DNA of 64,000 nucleotides, from positions 4,464,001 through 4,528,000 of the forward strand of contig OZ242030.1 in NCBI GenBank assembly GCA_965205055.1, given 5' to 3'. Below are positions 24,951 to 33,029 of the stretch, piece after piece. Numbering within the stretch: position 1 is the first letter of the stretch; the number at the start of each line of letters is the position of its first letter. The notes below the pieces were generated by a model. It saw nothing but the letters and a program-made list of their open reading frames with translations. It was not told the origin of the DNA and did no database searches. This stretch comes from CBDBBY01 sp965205055. GTDB taxonomy: Bacteria > Pseudomonadota > Alphaproteobacteria > Rhodobacterales > Rhodobacteraceae. A program made the translations under genes and the position numbers.

Positions 24951-26638
24951 TCATGCAAACTGCCGACTCGGTCGATTCGACTGCGCCTGCTTTGAGGCAT
25001 CCTTCAGAAGTCATGCGACTCGAGCGGATGGGCGCATTCCATCCTACGCGCCTGAGCTTCATGCGCATTCTGATCAGGCGATTGAGTTCGGAAAGCGCTC
25101 GCGTTTCGCGACAGCTATGGGAATTCGACGCCGACGGCTACGGAAGAGCGGTTTATTCACTGAATCTCGCCGGCCGGCATTACAGCCTGTGCGCATTCAC
25201 GGCGCCACTGTCGGAATCTGAGCGTACGGACAGGGTGATCGCGACGAGATGGGACGCGACATTCGCTTTGTACGACGGCTTGCCGACCGCATCCGACCTG
25301 GAACGAATCAAGCAGAACGTAAGTCGGCAGGAGCAAGGCCGATATAGTCCGAAAGAACTTGTGATCAGCCGCGCCAACAAAAGCGTGCGGTTGTTCGAAC
25401 ATGTCGTCGACCGTTTGGCGCAAGGTCTGCAGCCGCATGCGGAATTGGTGAAGCGGACGGGCTATCTCATGCGGACCACCGCAGTATACGGAAACGGAAA
25501 GTTCGGAATAGCGGACCGACATGTGATCGCGGACCGTGCCGGATTCCATGAGCCGTTCCAAGCCGAACTCCTGACAGTGTGGCTGATCAGAGGATTCACT
25601 CTTGATCTCGTGGAGCATATCGCCAAATCCCGAAGCTCCGGCTCATTCGCTCCGTTGCATGGGAAGTTCAGACGACACCTCGGCATCGGCAACGCGACGG
25701 GGTTGGGCATGGCGCCTTTCCTGGTCAGCCATTCAATGCTCTTGAACAACTGGATGGTTGCGCGCGAAACCGCTCTGGCGCGCGTTCGCAAAATGGAACG
25801 GGCCTCCGCGGCTTCGATTTGCAGAATGCCGGAGATTTGCCGACGGGCATCAAAGCATCTTCGGGAATGGAATGTCGAAGACGAGCGTCAGATGTTTCGC
25901 ATCGAGACGGCGAGACGCGAGTTGGAAAATGCGATGGCGCTGGTCTCCGGAAATGCGCTTTCTTTGGAATTTCCTTGGAACAGGCTGATGCGCGCATCGA
26001 AGGATTGGTCGTTGGAGACGCAGGAGCTGATGGTCTCGATTGTGCTCGAGCCCCACGGTGAGATCGTTGACGGCCTTGCCGAGTCCATGTCCAGCAGCAG
26101 CGTGCCTTGCGTGGATCCGAACATGAAGGTTTCGCGACTCGATGAATTGATAAGTGAAAATTACGCTTGGGCAAAGGACTCGGATTTTGAAGATGCCGAA
26201 TCGCGTCGGCTGTTCTGGTACGTGTCCGAGGAAAAGCTGGAACCCAGACTCGGCGATCGATTTCGGGAGCCGGGATCGGAGTTGGAGTTGCCGCTCGACG
26301 TCGCATTCAGGGTGAATCGGCTCGCAAACGACCTGCAAGCTGGAAACGGCGGGACCGTCGCGGAGTTCCTCTCCGACTTCCCGGAGCATCGCCATGCCGT
26401 GCGAAGAGTTCAATGCTCGGCAAACTTCCCATACTGCGATATCCGCGACAACCTGACGGGCTCTTCTTGCCGTCCGATCGACATGCTGCGATGCAAGCTT
26501 TCGTTTTTCGGAGCTACCAAGTTCGATCCCAAATCGGATCTCTGGACGCGAATTACGATGTTTCAAGGCGCGCCGACCTTCGAAACAGTTGCCGCCGATG
26601 ATCCGGACGGCTGGTTTTTTCCGGTCTTCGGAGAATAG
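24947..26638 (+). CDS. Conserved protein of unknown function (563 residues)
   Basis: No domain was recognised. The sequence is soluble, with no signal peptide or membrane span. Noticeable segments are LERMGAFHPTRLSFMRILIRRL near the start, WEFDADGYGRAVYSLNLAGRHYSL, a Gly-rich GKFRRHLGIGNATGLGMAPFL in the middle and LWTRITMFQGAPTFETVA near the end. The TTG at 24947 overlaps the M19 stop and sits 7 bases after GGAG; ATG at 24953 is the alternative. Gene order with an M19 peptidase before and DUF3726 after suggests one pathway. The base composition is that of the core genome, so this is not part of the imported island. Confidence 0.7.
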   Translation: MIMQTADSVDSTAPALRHPSEVMRLERMGAFHPTRLSFMRILIRRLSSESARVSRQLWEFDADGYGRAVYSLNLAGRHYSLCAFTAPLSESERTDRVIATRWDATFALYDGLPTASDLERIKQNVSRQEQGRYSPKELVISRANKSVRLFEHVVDRLAQGLQPHAELVKRTGYLMRTTAVYGNGKFGIADRHVIADRAGFHEPFQAELLTVWLIRGFTLDLVEHIAKSRSSGSFAPLHGKFRRHLGIGNATGLGMAPFLVSHSMLLNNWMVARETALARVRKMERASAASICRMPEICRRASKHLREWNVEDERQMFRIETARRELENAMALVSGNALSLEFPWNRLMRASKDWSLETQELMVSIVLEPHGEIVDGLAESMSSSSVPCVDPNMKVSRLDELISENYAWAKDSDFEDAESRRLFWYVSEEKLEPRLGDRFREPGSELELPLDVAFRVNRLANDLQAGNGGTVAEFLSDFPEHRHAVRRVQCSANFPYCDIRDNLTGSSCRPIDMLRCKLSFFGATKFDPKSDLWTRITMFQGAPTFETVAADDPDGWFFPVFGE

Positions 26639-26640
26639 CG

Positions 26641-27258
26641 CTGCGTCTTTCGATCAACGAAATCGAGCAATCAATCCGGAAGGCGGCGATTGCTTGCGGC
26701 TGGCCCTATGGAATCGCCGAAGAATTCGGGCGCGCCGCATCGTGGGCGGCCGGGCTTGGCGTCAACGCAATTCCTGCGCTCTTGGATTGCATGAAACCCG
26801 GATTGGCGTCGGCAGCGCCGTGCCAGGCTGGAGATCTGATGAAGTTTCCAGAGGGCGCGGCGGGAGTGATTTCAGCAATGGATCGGCTTGCCGACCCGAG
26901 GATTGACTGCGTTTTGCTGGCGTCGACGAAAGAAGTAGTCGGACCGGCCGCATTTGCCGGGGTCGCCGCCAAGACTCGCGGAGTTTACATTGTCGCTACG
27001 GACTCAAGAGGCATGATTTTCACTGTAGGTCCCGCCTGCTGCGACATCCTCCAGACAAAAGCAATTTCGGCGAGAGAAATCCTTGTCTGCTCGGAACCGG
27101 TCCAATCGCATATCCGACCCGGCATCCCGTTCGACGGATTCGAGCTTGACGATTCGTCCTGGTCGGAATTGGAGGCCATGGCTGCCAAATCCTACGTGCC
27201 TGCGACGGACCATTCCAGACGAGCCGGGGCAGGTTCCGAAGCTTCGGACAACGATTGA
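26641..27258 (+). CDS. DUF3726 family protein with apparent CTG start
   Basis: The conserved opening LRLSINEIEQSIRKAAIACGWPYGIAEEFGRAASW begins at a CTG at 26641, two bases after the upstream stop. There is no in-frame ATG, GTG or TTG between the previous in-frame stop (26599-26601) and this point. The first in-frame ATG is at 26782 and would remove about 47 conserved residues. The protein of about 205 residues ends after a Cys-containing GPACCDILQTK region. Function of DUF3726 is unknown. Either CTG is used or the original ATG has mutated, leaving a poorly translated gene. Confidence 0.65.
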   Translation: MRLSINEIEQSIRKAAIACGWPYGIAEEFGRAASWAAGLGVNAIPALLDCMKPGLASAAPCQAGDLMKFPEGAAGVISAMDRLADPRIDCVLLASTKEVVGPAAFAGVAAKTRGVYIVATDSRGMIFTVGPACCDILQTKAISAREILVCSEPVQSHIRPGIPFDGFELDDSSWSELEAMAAKSYVPATDHSRRAGAGSEASDND

Positions 27259-27293
27259 AATTCCGGTCTCTCAGCAATCGCCGCAAAATATCC

Positions 27294-27324
27294 AAAGAAA
27301 AAAGGGCGGGTCGTTCCCGCCCTT
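27294..27324 (-). terminator. Rho-independent terminator of the BMP/purine operon
   Basis: A nine-base stem, AAGGGCGGG with CCCGCCCTT around a five-base loop, is followed on the minus strand by a long T-rich run. It lies about 63 bases past the stop of the BMP binding-protein gene, closing the minus-strand operon. Confidence 0.8.
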
Positions 27325-27386
27325 CAATGGTTCGGAATTCGCTGCTTCGCCGAATCTTCCAGAGGTCAGGCTAAGCATCGCCGTCG

Positions 27387-28466
27387 CTACTGAGGGATGC
27401 TTCCCTCGACGCCTTCAACATAGAAATTCATGCCGAGCAGCGTCCCGTCGTCCGCGACTTCGCCTTCGGCCAGCCAAACGGAGCCATCCTGGCGGTTCAA
27501 AGGCCCGGTGAAAGGATGGTATTCGCCCGCGGCGATCGCGTCGGAAAGAGCTTGCGCCTCGTCCCTGACTTCCTGCGGAATCCTCTCGGAAAACTCGCCG
27601 ATCTTGACCATGCCTTCATTGATTCCATGCCACGTGTCCACGCTTTCCCAAGTTCCGTCGATGACGGCCTTCGTCCGCGCGACGTAATACGGCGCCCAAT
27701 TGTCGATGATCGATGAAAGGCGGGCGGTCGGTCCGAATTCCATCATGTCGGAAGCTTGGCCGAATGCGAAAATGCCCTTTTCTTCAGCGATGATCATGGG
27801 AGACGCGCTGTCCGTGTGCTGCATGATGACATCCGCGCCTTGGTCAATCAGCGTGGTCGCAGCATCCGCCTCTTTCGCGGGGTCGAACCAGGTGTTCACC
27901 CAGACGATCTTGAATTCGATATCCGGATTTACCTTTTTCGCATGGATGTATGCGGAGTTGATGCCGCGGATAACCTCAGGAATCGGGTACGAGGCGATGT
28001 AGCCGATGACGTTCGATTCCGTCATTTTTCCGGCGATATGGCCGATGATGGCCCTGCCTTCATAAAAGCGCGCAGAATATACCGATACGTTGGGCGCGCG
28101 CTTGTAACCGGTCGCGTGCTCAAATTTGACATTCGGGAACTTCTTGGCAACATTTATCGTCGGATCCATGTAGCCGAACGAAGTCGTGAATATCAGATCA
28201 TGCCCTGTCAGCGCGAGCTGCGTCATCACGCGCTCGGAATCCGCGCCTTCAGGAATGCTTTCGTAAAAGGTGGTTTCCACATCGTCGCCGAACGCTTCCT
28301 CGACCGCCAGCCGACCTTGGTCATGTTCGTATGTCCATCCCAGGTCGGCTATCGGGCCGACATACACGAAACCGACCTTCGCCTGCTGTGCCGAAGCGCC
28401 GACTGCAAAGGCAGCAACCAACCCGATCGAGCACGCGGCTGCCGCAAGTGTTTTCATATTGATCAT
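27387..28466 (-). CDS. BMP family ABC transporter substrate-binding protein (nucleoside/purine type)
   Basis: This 359-residue protein has a Sec signal peptide (about residues 1-26, ending VGASAQQ) and no lipobox cysteine. The BMP (PF02608) pattern is clear: KVGFVYVGPIADLGWTYEHDQGR at the start, FTTSFGYMDP, NVSVYSARFYEGRAIIGHIAG and IMQHTDSASP. BMP proteins bind purine nucleosides or bases. AGGAG precedes the ATG at 28466. It is the last gene of the xdhABC-ABC operon, so the likely ligand is a purine base such as xanthine or hypoxanthine, or a nucleoside. Confidence 0.85.
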   Translation of the reverse strand: MINMKTLAAAACSIGLVAAFAVGASAQQAKVGFVYVGPIADLGWTYEHDQGRLAVEEAFGDDVETTFYESIPEGADSERVMTQLALTGHDLIFTTSFGYMDPTINVAKKFPNVKFEHATGYKRAPNVSVYSARFYEGRAIIGHIAGKMTESNVIGYIASYPIPEVIRGINSAYIHAKKVNPDIEFKIVWVNTWFDPAKEADAATTLIDQGADVIMQHTDSASPMIIAEEKGIFAFGQASDMMEFGPTARLSSIIDNWAPYYVARTKAVIDGTWESVDTWHGINEGMVKIGEFSERIPQEVRDEAQALSDAIAAGEYHPFTGPLNRQDGSVWLAEGEVADDGTLLGMNFYVEGVEGSIPQ

Positions 28467-28516
28467 GGAGTTCTCCTCTTTTTGCAATCCGGCGGAACTG
28501 CCGGAACTGGAACCAA

Positions 28517-29449
28517 TCATCCGGACGCGTGAAACGTTCTGCCCAGCGAAGCGGGCGCGCTCGCGATATGCCGGAACCGTGCCCCGGATATAGCGGCTAG
28601 CGCGACGATTGTCACGATAAACGGAGCCATGGACATGTAGGCGGCGTTGATATCGACGCCGGCGGCCTGCAGATTCAGTTGGAGCATGGTCACTCCGCCG
28701 AACAGCATCGCGCCGATTACCAGGCGTCCGGGCTTCCACGACGAAAAGACGACCAGCGCGAGCGCGATCCACCCCGCACCGGCGGTCATTCCTTCCGTCC
28801 ACTGCGGAATCCTCACCAGCGAAAGATACGCTCCTCCAAGCCCTGCGCAGGCGCCTCCGAACATGATCGCCGCTATGCGCGTCAAAACGACTCCGTAACC
28901 GAGCGCGTGAGCCGAATCATGATTTTCGCCGACCGCCCGCAGGGCGAGACCTGCGCGCGTGTATTTCAGAAACCACCAGACGCCCGCAACGATCACCAGC
29001 GCAAGATAGACATAGTAATCGTAACTGAACAGGATCTTTCCCAAGATCGGAATGTCGCTCAGGAACCAGCCTTCCGGAGACGGAAATTTCGGGGGCTTGA
29101 TGCCCGCGTACGACTGGCCGAGCATCGCGGAAAACCCGAGGCCGAACATGGTCAACGCAAGGCCTGTGGCGACCTGGTTCGACTTCAAATACTGCGTAAG
29201 CACGCCGAACAGCAGCGACAGCAGCGCCCCTCCGAACGCCGCCGCAAGCAAACCCAGCCACGGCGTTCCGGATTCGATCGTCGCGATGAATCCGAAAACC
29301 GCGCCCGTGATCATCATGCCTTCGACCCCGAGATTGAGCACGCCGGCCTTCTCGACAACCAGCTCGCCGATCGCCGCGAGAAGTATCGGTATCGATGCGA
29401 TGAGAATCGTGGCAATCAGCGTTAGCGGATCGATGGAAGAAAAGTCCAT
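28517..29449 (-). CDS. ABC transporter permease, BMP/nucleoside type (second subunit)
   Basis: A 310-residue inner-membrane permease of the BPD_transp_2 family. Seen are ESIPILLAAIGELVVEKAGVLNLGVEGMM-like sequence at the N-terminus, LALRAVGENHDSAHALGYGV as the coupling loop, and FGGACAGLGGAYLSL. It starts one base after the stop of the partner permease, so they are co-translated. Together they form the channel for the BMP-bound ligand. Confidence 0.86.
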   Translation of the reverse strand: MDFSSIDPLTLIATILIASIPILLAAIGELVVEKAGVLNLGVEGMMITGAVFGFIATIESGTPWLGLLAAAFGGALLSLLFGVLTQYLKSNQVATGLALTMFGLGFSAMLGQSYAGIKPPKFPSPEGWFLSDIPILGKILFSYDYYVYLALVIVAGVWWFLKYTRAGLALRAVGENHDSAHALGYGVVLTRIAAIMFGGACAGLGGAYLSLVRIPQWTEGMTAGAGWIALALVVFSSWKPGRLVIGAMLFGGVTMLQLNLQAAGVDINAAYMSMAPFIVTIVALAAISGARFRHIASAPASLGRTFHASG

Positions 29450-29450
29450 A

Positions 29451-30551
29451 TCAGGCGCTTTCCGTCTTTGTCAGCCGAATTTGAATGCGGTATACCGACA
29501 GGAAGTCCAGCGCCAGCAGGAAGAACAGAAGCATTCCTTGAAAGGCCTGGATCGAAGCGGCCGGCAGCCCGAGCATGAGCTGGGCGAGTTCGCCGCCGAT
29601 GTAGGTCAAGGCCATGAGGATTCCTGCGAGCGTGATGCCCACGGCGTGGAGCCGCCCGAGGAACGCCACGATTATCGCCGTGAAACCGTATCCCACGTTG
29701 AAGTCGATGGAAAGCTGGCCCGCCGGTCCGGAAAGCTCCATGATTCCTGTCAGGCCTGCCAAGGCGCCTCCGGCTCCCAGACAGAACACCACGAGCCAAT
29801 TGACCTTGACGCCGGCGTATGCCGCCGCCCGCAGCGACTCGCCCGCAAGCTTGATCTGAAACCCGATGAAGTGCCTCTTGTAGAGAAGATGCGCGCCCAG
29901 CACGGCGGCGGCGGCGAACAGGATGCCCAAGTGAATCCCGGTTCCGGGGATAAGTTCGGGATTGGAAGCGCTGTCGTAATATTGGAGATTGCGCGAGCCG
30001 GGAAATCCCGATCCCTCCGGATTCCGGAGCGCGCCGACTGACATGGCCGCCAGGAAATGCTCGGCGACATACACGAGCATGAGCGATACAAGTATCTCGT
30101 TGGCGTAGAATCGGTTCTTCAAGATGGCCGGAATCATCGCCCAAGCGAATCCGCCTGCGGTTCCTGCGATGATCATGAGCGGGAAGATCCACCATGCGTC
30201 GAGCGGATAAAGGGCGAGCGCGGTCGCGCCTCCGGCGATCGCGCCCATGATGTACTGGCCTTCGGCGCCGATGTTCCAAAAATTCGCCCGGAAACCCAAT
30301 GAAAGACCGATCGCGATCATGATAAGAGGCGCGGCCTTGACGAGGATTTGGGGTCTGGCATAGCTCGCAAGGTTGGGATCGAACAGCGGCGACCAGAAAA
30401 TTGTTTTGATCGCCTCGAAGGGATCTTTTCCCAGTGCCGCGAACATGATCGCGCCCGCGATCATTGTGGCCGCGACCGCGATCAATGGGGTCGCCGCAGT
30501 CCAAGCCCTCGAGGCTTCCTGGCGACGCTGAAGTCTAAGCATCGACGCCAC
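29451..30551 (-). CDS. ABC transporter permease, BMP/nucleoside type (first subunit)
   Basis: A 366-residue permease of the same family. It has GLSLGFRANFWNIGAEGQYIMGAI, the hallmark of the nucleoside-type first permease, then LAGESLRAAAYAGVKVNW as the coupling loop and a C-terminal LLFFLLALDFLSVYRIQI span. It overlaps the end of the ATPase gene by 17 bases. Operon order ATPase, permease, permease, binding protein is the usual one for these importers. Confidence 0.86.
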   Translation of the reverse strand: MASMLRLQRRQEASRAWTAATPLIAVAATMIAGAIMFAALGKDPFEAIKTIFWSPLFDPNLASYARPQILVKAAPLIMIAIGLSLGFRANFWNIGAEGQYIMGAIAGGATALALYPLDAWWIFPLMIIAGTAGGFAWAMIPAILKNRFYANEILVSLMLVYVAEHFLAAMSVGALRNPEGSGFPGSRNLQYYDSASNPELIPGTGIHLGILFAAAAVLGAHLLYKRHFIGFQIKLAGESLRAAAYAGVKVNWLVVFCLGAGGALAGLTGIMELSGPAGQLSIDFNVGYGFTAIIVAFLGRLHAVGITLAGILMALTYIGGELAQLMLGLPAASIQAFQGMLLFFLLALDFLSVYRIQIRLTKTESA

Positions 30552-32064
30552 TCGCCGCGACGGCCATCCCGTGGGACCCTCCCATCATCAGTCCTATTTC
30601 TTCTCTCGTCAGCCTGTTCGACGGCTTCGCCTCCGACATGCGGCCCTCGTTCAGCACAGCGATGACATCCGATATCTCAATCAACTCTTCCAAATCCTGG
30701 CTGATCACAACGACGGCCGACCCGTTCTGGGCGAGATCGATCAGCGCCTGCCGGATGGCGGCGGTCGCCGCCGCGTCCAACCCCCAAGTCGGCTGGTTTA
30801 CCACTAGTACAAGCGGATCGTTAAGGATAGCCCTTCCGATCAGAAACTTTTGGAGGTTGCCGCCCGACAGCGAACTAGCCGCGTTTTCGACGCCGGCCGT
30901 TCTGACGTCGAACCGGTGCACGATCAACTCCGCAAATCTGCGCGCTTTGCTCCAATCCACTACGCCGCGCTTGACCAAGTTCTTCCGCGACGCTCCGGCA
31001 AGAAGAACGTTTTCAATCAAGTTCATTTCCGGCGCCGCCGCGTGGCCGAGACGCTCTTCAGGCGCGGTCATCAAGCCGATGCGCCGCCGGGCGTCCGTGC
31101 CGAGCGTTTCGATTTCAGCCCCGTTCAGCAGAATGCGGCCGCCGGTAACCCGCGCTTCGCCGGAAATCGCTGCGATAAGCTCGTCCTGCCCGTTGCCCGC
31201 GACTCCCGCGATCCCGAAGATTTGCCCGCCTTTCACGGAAAACGACGGGTTCCTGATTTTCGTTCCGAACGGCGAATCCTTCGAGGTCAAAAGGTACTCA
31301 ACCGCGAAAATCGGGTTTTCCGACTTGGTTCTCCTGCTCGTCACAGGGGACTTGAACGTACCGCCGACCATCAGCTCGGCAAGCTGGCGAGCGGATTCTC
31401 GCCTCGGATCGCAGCTCGCGACGACGCGACCCGCGCGAAGGATCGTCGCGGCGCTGCAAAGCGCGCGGATTTCTTCAAGCTTGTGCGAAATGTAGAGAAT
31501 CGACGTTCCGTTCTTCGCCAGAGTTCTAAGCGTGCTGAACAGGATGTCCGCTTCCTGCGGAGTCAGGACCGAAGTCGGCTCGTCCATGATCAGCAGTTTC
31601 GGCTCCTGCAGCAGGCAGCGTATGATTTCCACGCGCTGCCGTTCGCCCGCCGAAAGACGGCTCACCCGCTCTTCGGGGCGAAGCGGAAGGCCGTATTTTT
31701 CCGCGGTGTCGATGATCATCCGGGTGAGCTGCTTGGCGACCGGCGGATGCTCCATGCCCAAGGCGATGTTCTCGGCGACGGTGAGGGCTTCGAACAATGA
31801 AAAATGCTGGAACACCATCGCGACGCCTGCGGACCGCGCGTCTTTCGGGTCGGCAGGTACGTGCTCGTGCTCACCGAACCACATCCGCCCGGCATCCGGC
31901 TTGATCACGCCGTAGACCGTCTTCACAAGCGTCGATTTTCCGGATCCGTTCTCCCCGAGCAAGGCATGGATTTCGCCTTGCTCCAAGCTGAACGCAATGC
32001 CGTCGTTGGCAAGGACGCCGGGATAGGATTTGGTCAGCCCGTCAACTGAGAAGAATTTGGTCAA
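30535..32064 (-). CDS. ABC transporter ATP-binding protein, tandem-domain nucleoside/sugar type
   Basis: A 509-residue ATPase with two nucleotide-binding domains. The first has Walker A GENGSGKST, signature LSAGERQ and Walker B LLIMDEPTSVL. The second has a degenerate Walker A GVAGNGQDE, signature LSGGNLQ and the unusual Walker B VLVVNQPTWGLD, all normal for NupO/MglA-type subunits. I choose TTG at 32064, preceded by GGAG, because the family sequence KFFSVDGLTKSYPG begins there; longer starts overlap xdhC. It follows xdhC by 23 bases, joining import and oxidation in one operon. Confidence 0.86.
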   Translation of the reverse strand: MTKFFSVDGLTKSYPGVLANDGIAFSLEQGEIHALLGENGSGKSTLVKTVYGVIKPDAGRMWFGEHEHVPADPKDARSAGVAMVFQHFSLFEALTVAENIALGMEHPPVAKQLTRMIIDTAEKYGLPLRPEERVSRLSAGERQRVEIIRCLLQEPKLLIMDEPTSVLTPQEADILFSTLRTLAKNGTSILYISHKLEEIRALCSAATILRAGRVVASCDPRRESARQLAELMVGGTFKSPVTSRRTKSENPIFAVEYLLTSKDSPFGTKIRNPSFSVKGGQIFGIAGVAGNGQDELIAAISGEARVTGGRILLNGAEIETLGTDARRRIGLMTAPEERLGHAAAPEMNLIENVLLAGASRKNLVKRGVVDWSKARRFAELIVHRFDVRTAGVENAASSLSGGNLQKFLIGRAILNDPLVLVVNQPTWGLDAAATAAIRQALIDLAQNGSAVVVISQDLEELIEISDVIAVLNEGRMSEAKPSNRLTREEIGLMMGGSHGMAVAASGVDA

Positions 32065-32087
32065 TGGCCTGTTTCTCCAGTTCGCGG

Positions 32088-33029
32088 CTAAGCGCCGGGG
32101 CCTGCCAGAAGGCTCGCAGCGACACCGATGGCGATCGCCCTCGGATGCTTTCCGAGAGCGGGGTCTCCGATCGGGCACTTTATCCTATCGACCGACGATT
32201 CGGGATGGCCGATCTCAACCAGCCTCTTCCTGAATCGCGCCCACTTAGTGTCGGAGCCAATCAAACCCGCAGTTCTGAACGGACGTTCCAGCAATCTTCC
32301 GCAAATCTCCAGATCAAGCGCGTGGGAAAAGGTCAGAATCAGATGATCCGCTGCCTCGGGAGCGCAGTCTACGGCGTCAGCCGGGTTTTTTTCAACCGAA
32401 ATTTCAGCATTGGAAGGACATTTCTGCGGAAAGCGCTTCATCGCCACGTCGATCCATTTCGTGCGGAAGCCCGGCAGCGGGCCGAGGACGTCCGCGACCG
32501 CCCGGCCGACGTGGCCGGCGCCGTAGAGCCAAACATGCCTCTCCGGCGAGCGGGCTGGTTCAATCAGCCATCCTGCCACCAATGTCGAGCGCATGCTGCC
32601 CCGAGAGTCTCCGATTCGGCGGAGCGTGCGTTTCACGGCATTCGGCGGATCCGTTTCCGACCCTTCCGCGTGGCGCGCGAAACTGCCGGTTCGCGCCACT
32701 CCCTTTTTTGCTTCGTCGAAGCCGCCTCGGTCGAAAATCTCCGTCAATAGGGTGACGGCGCCGCCGCAGCATTGGCCCAAGCCGGGGCCGAGCGAATACT
32801 GCCTCAGCGTCGCCGATTCGGAACTGCTCTCCAAAAGGCTGCGCGCGCCGCCGATCGCTTGGAGCTCCAAAGTCCCTCCGCCGATCGTGCCGCTTTCGCC
32901 TTCGTCCCAGACCAGCATCGATGCGCCGACCTCGCGCGGCGTTGATCCGCGGGTTTTGGCGACGACGACCCGCGCCACCCGTCCCGCCTCGGCGACCTTG
33001 CGTTCCAATTCATCGGCGTCGAAGCTCAC
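32088..33029 (-). CDS. xdhC: Xanthine dehydrogenase accessory protein XdhC
   Basis: A 313-residue XdhC/CoxI-type protein. The N-terminal domain has ARVVVAKTRGSTPREVGASMLVW and GTIGGGTLE; the C-terminal Rossmann domain has VWLYGAGHVGRAVADVLG. A Cys pair in GLGQCCGG matches the molybdenum cofactor binding site of the family. XdhC sulfurates and inserts the cofactor into XdhB and is not part of the final enzyme. The GTG start at 33029 overlaps the xdhB stop by 4 bases. Confidence 0.88.
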   Translation of the reverse strand: MSFDADELERKVAEAGRVARVVVAKTRGSTPREVGASMLVWDEGESGTIGGGTLELQAIGGARSLLESSSESATLRQYSLGPGLGQCCGGAVTLLTEIFDRGGFDEAKKGVARTGSFARHAEGSETDPPNAVKRTLRRIGDSRGSMRSTLVAGWLIEPARSPERHVWLYGAGHVGRAVADVLGPLPGFRTKWIDVAMKRFPQKCPSNAEISVEKNPADAVDCAPEAADHLILTFSHALDLEICGRLLERPFRTAGLIGSDTKWARFRKRLVEIGHPESSVDRIKCPIGDPALGKHPRAIAIGVAASLLAGPGA

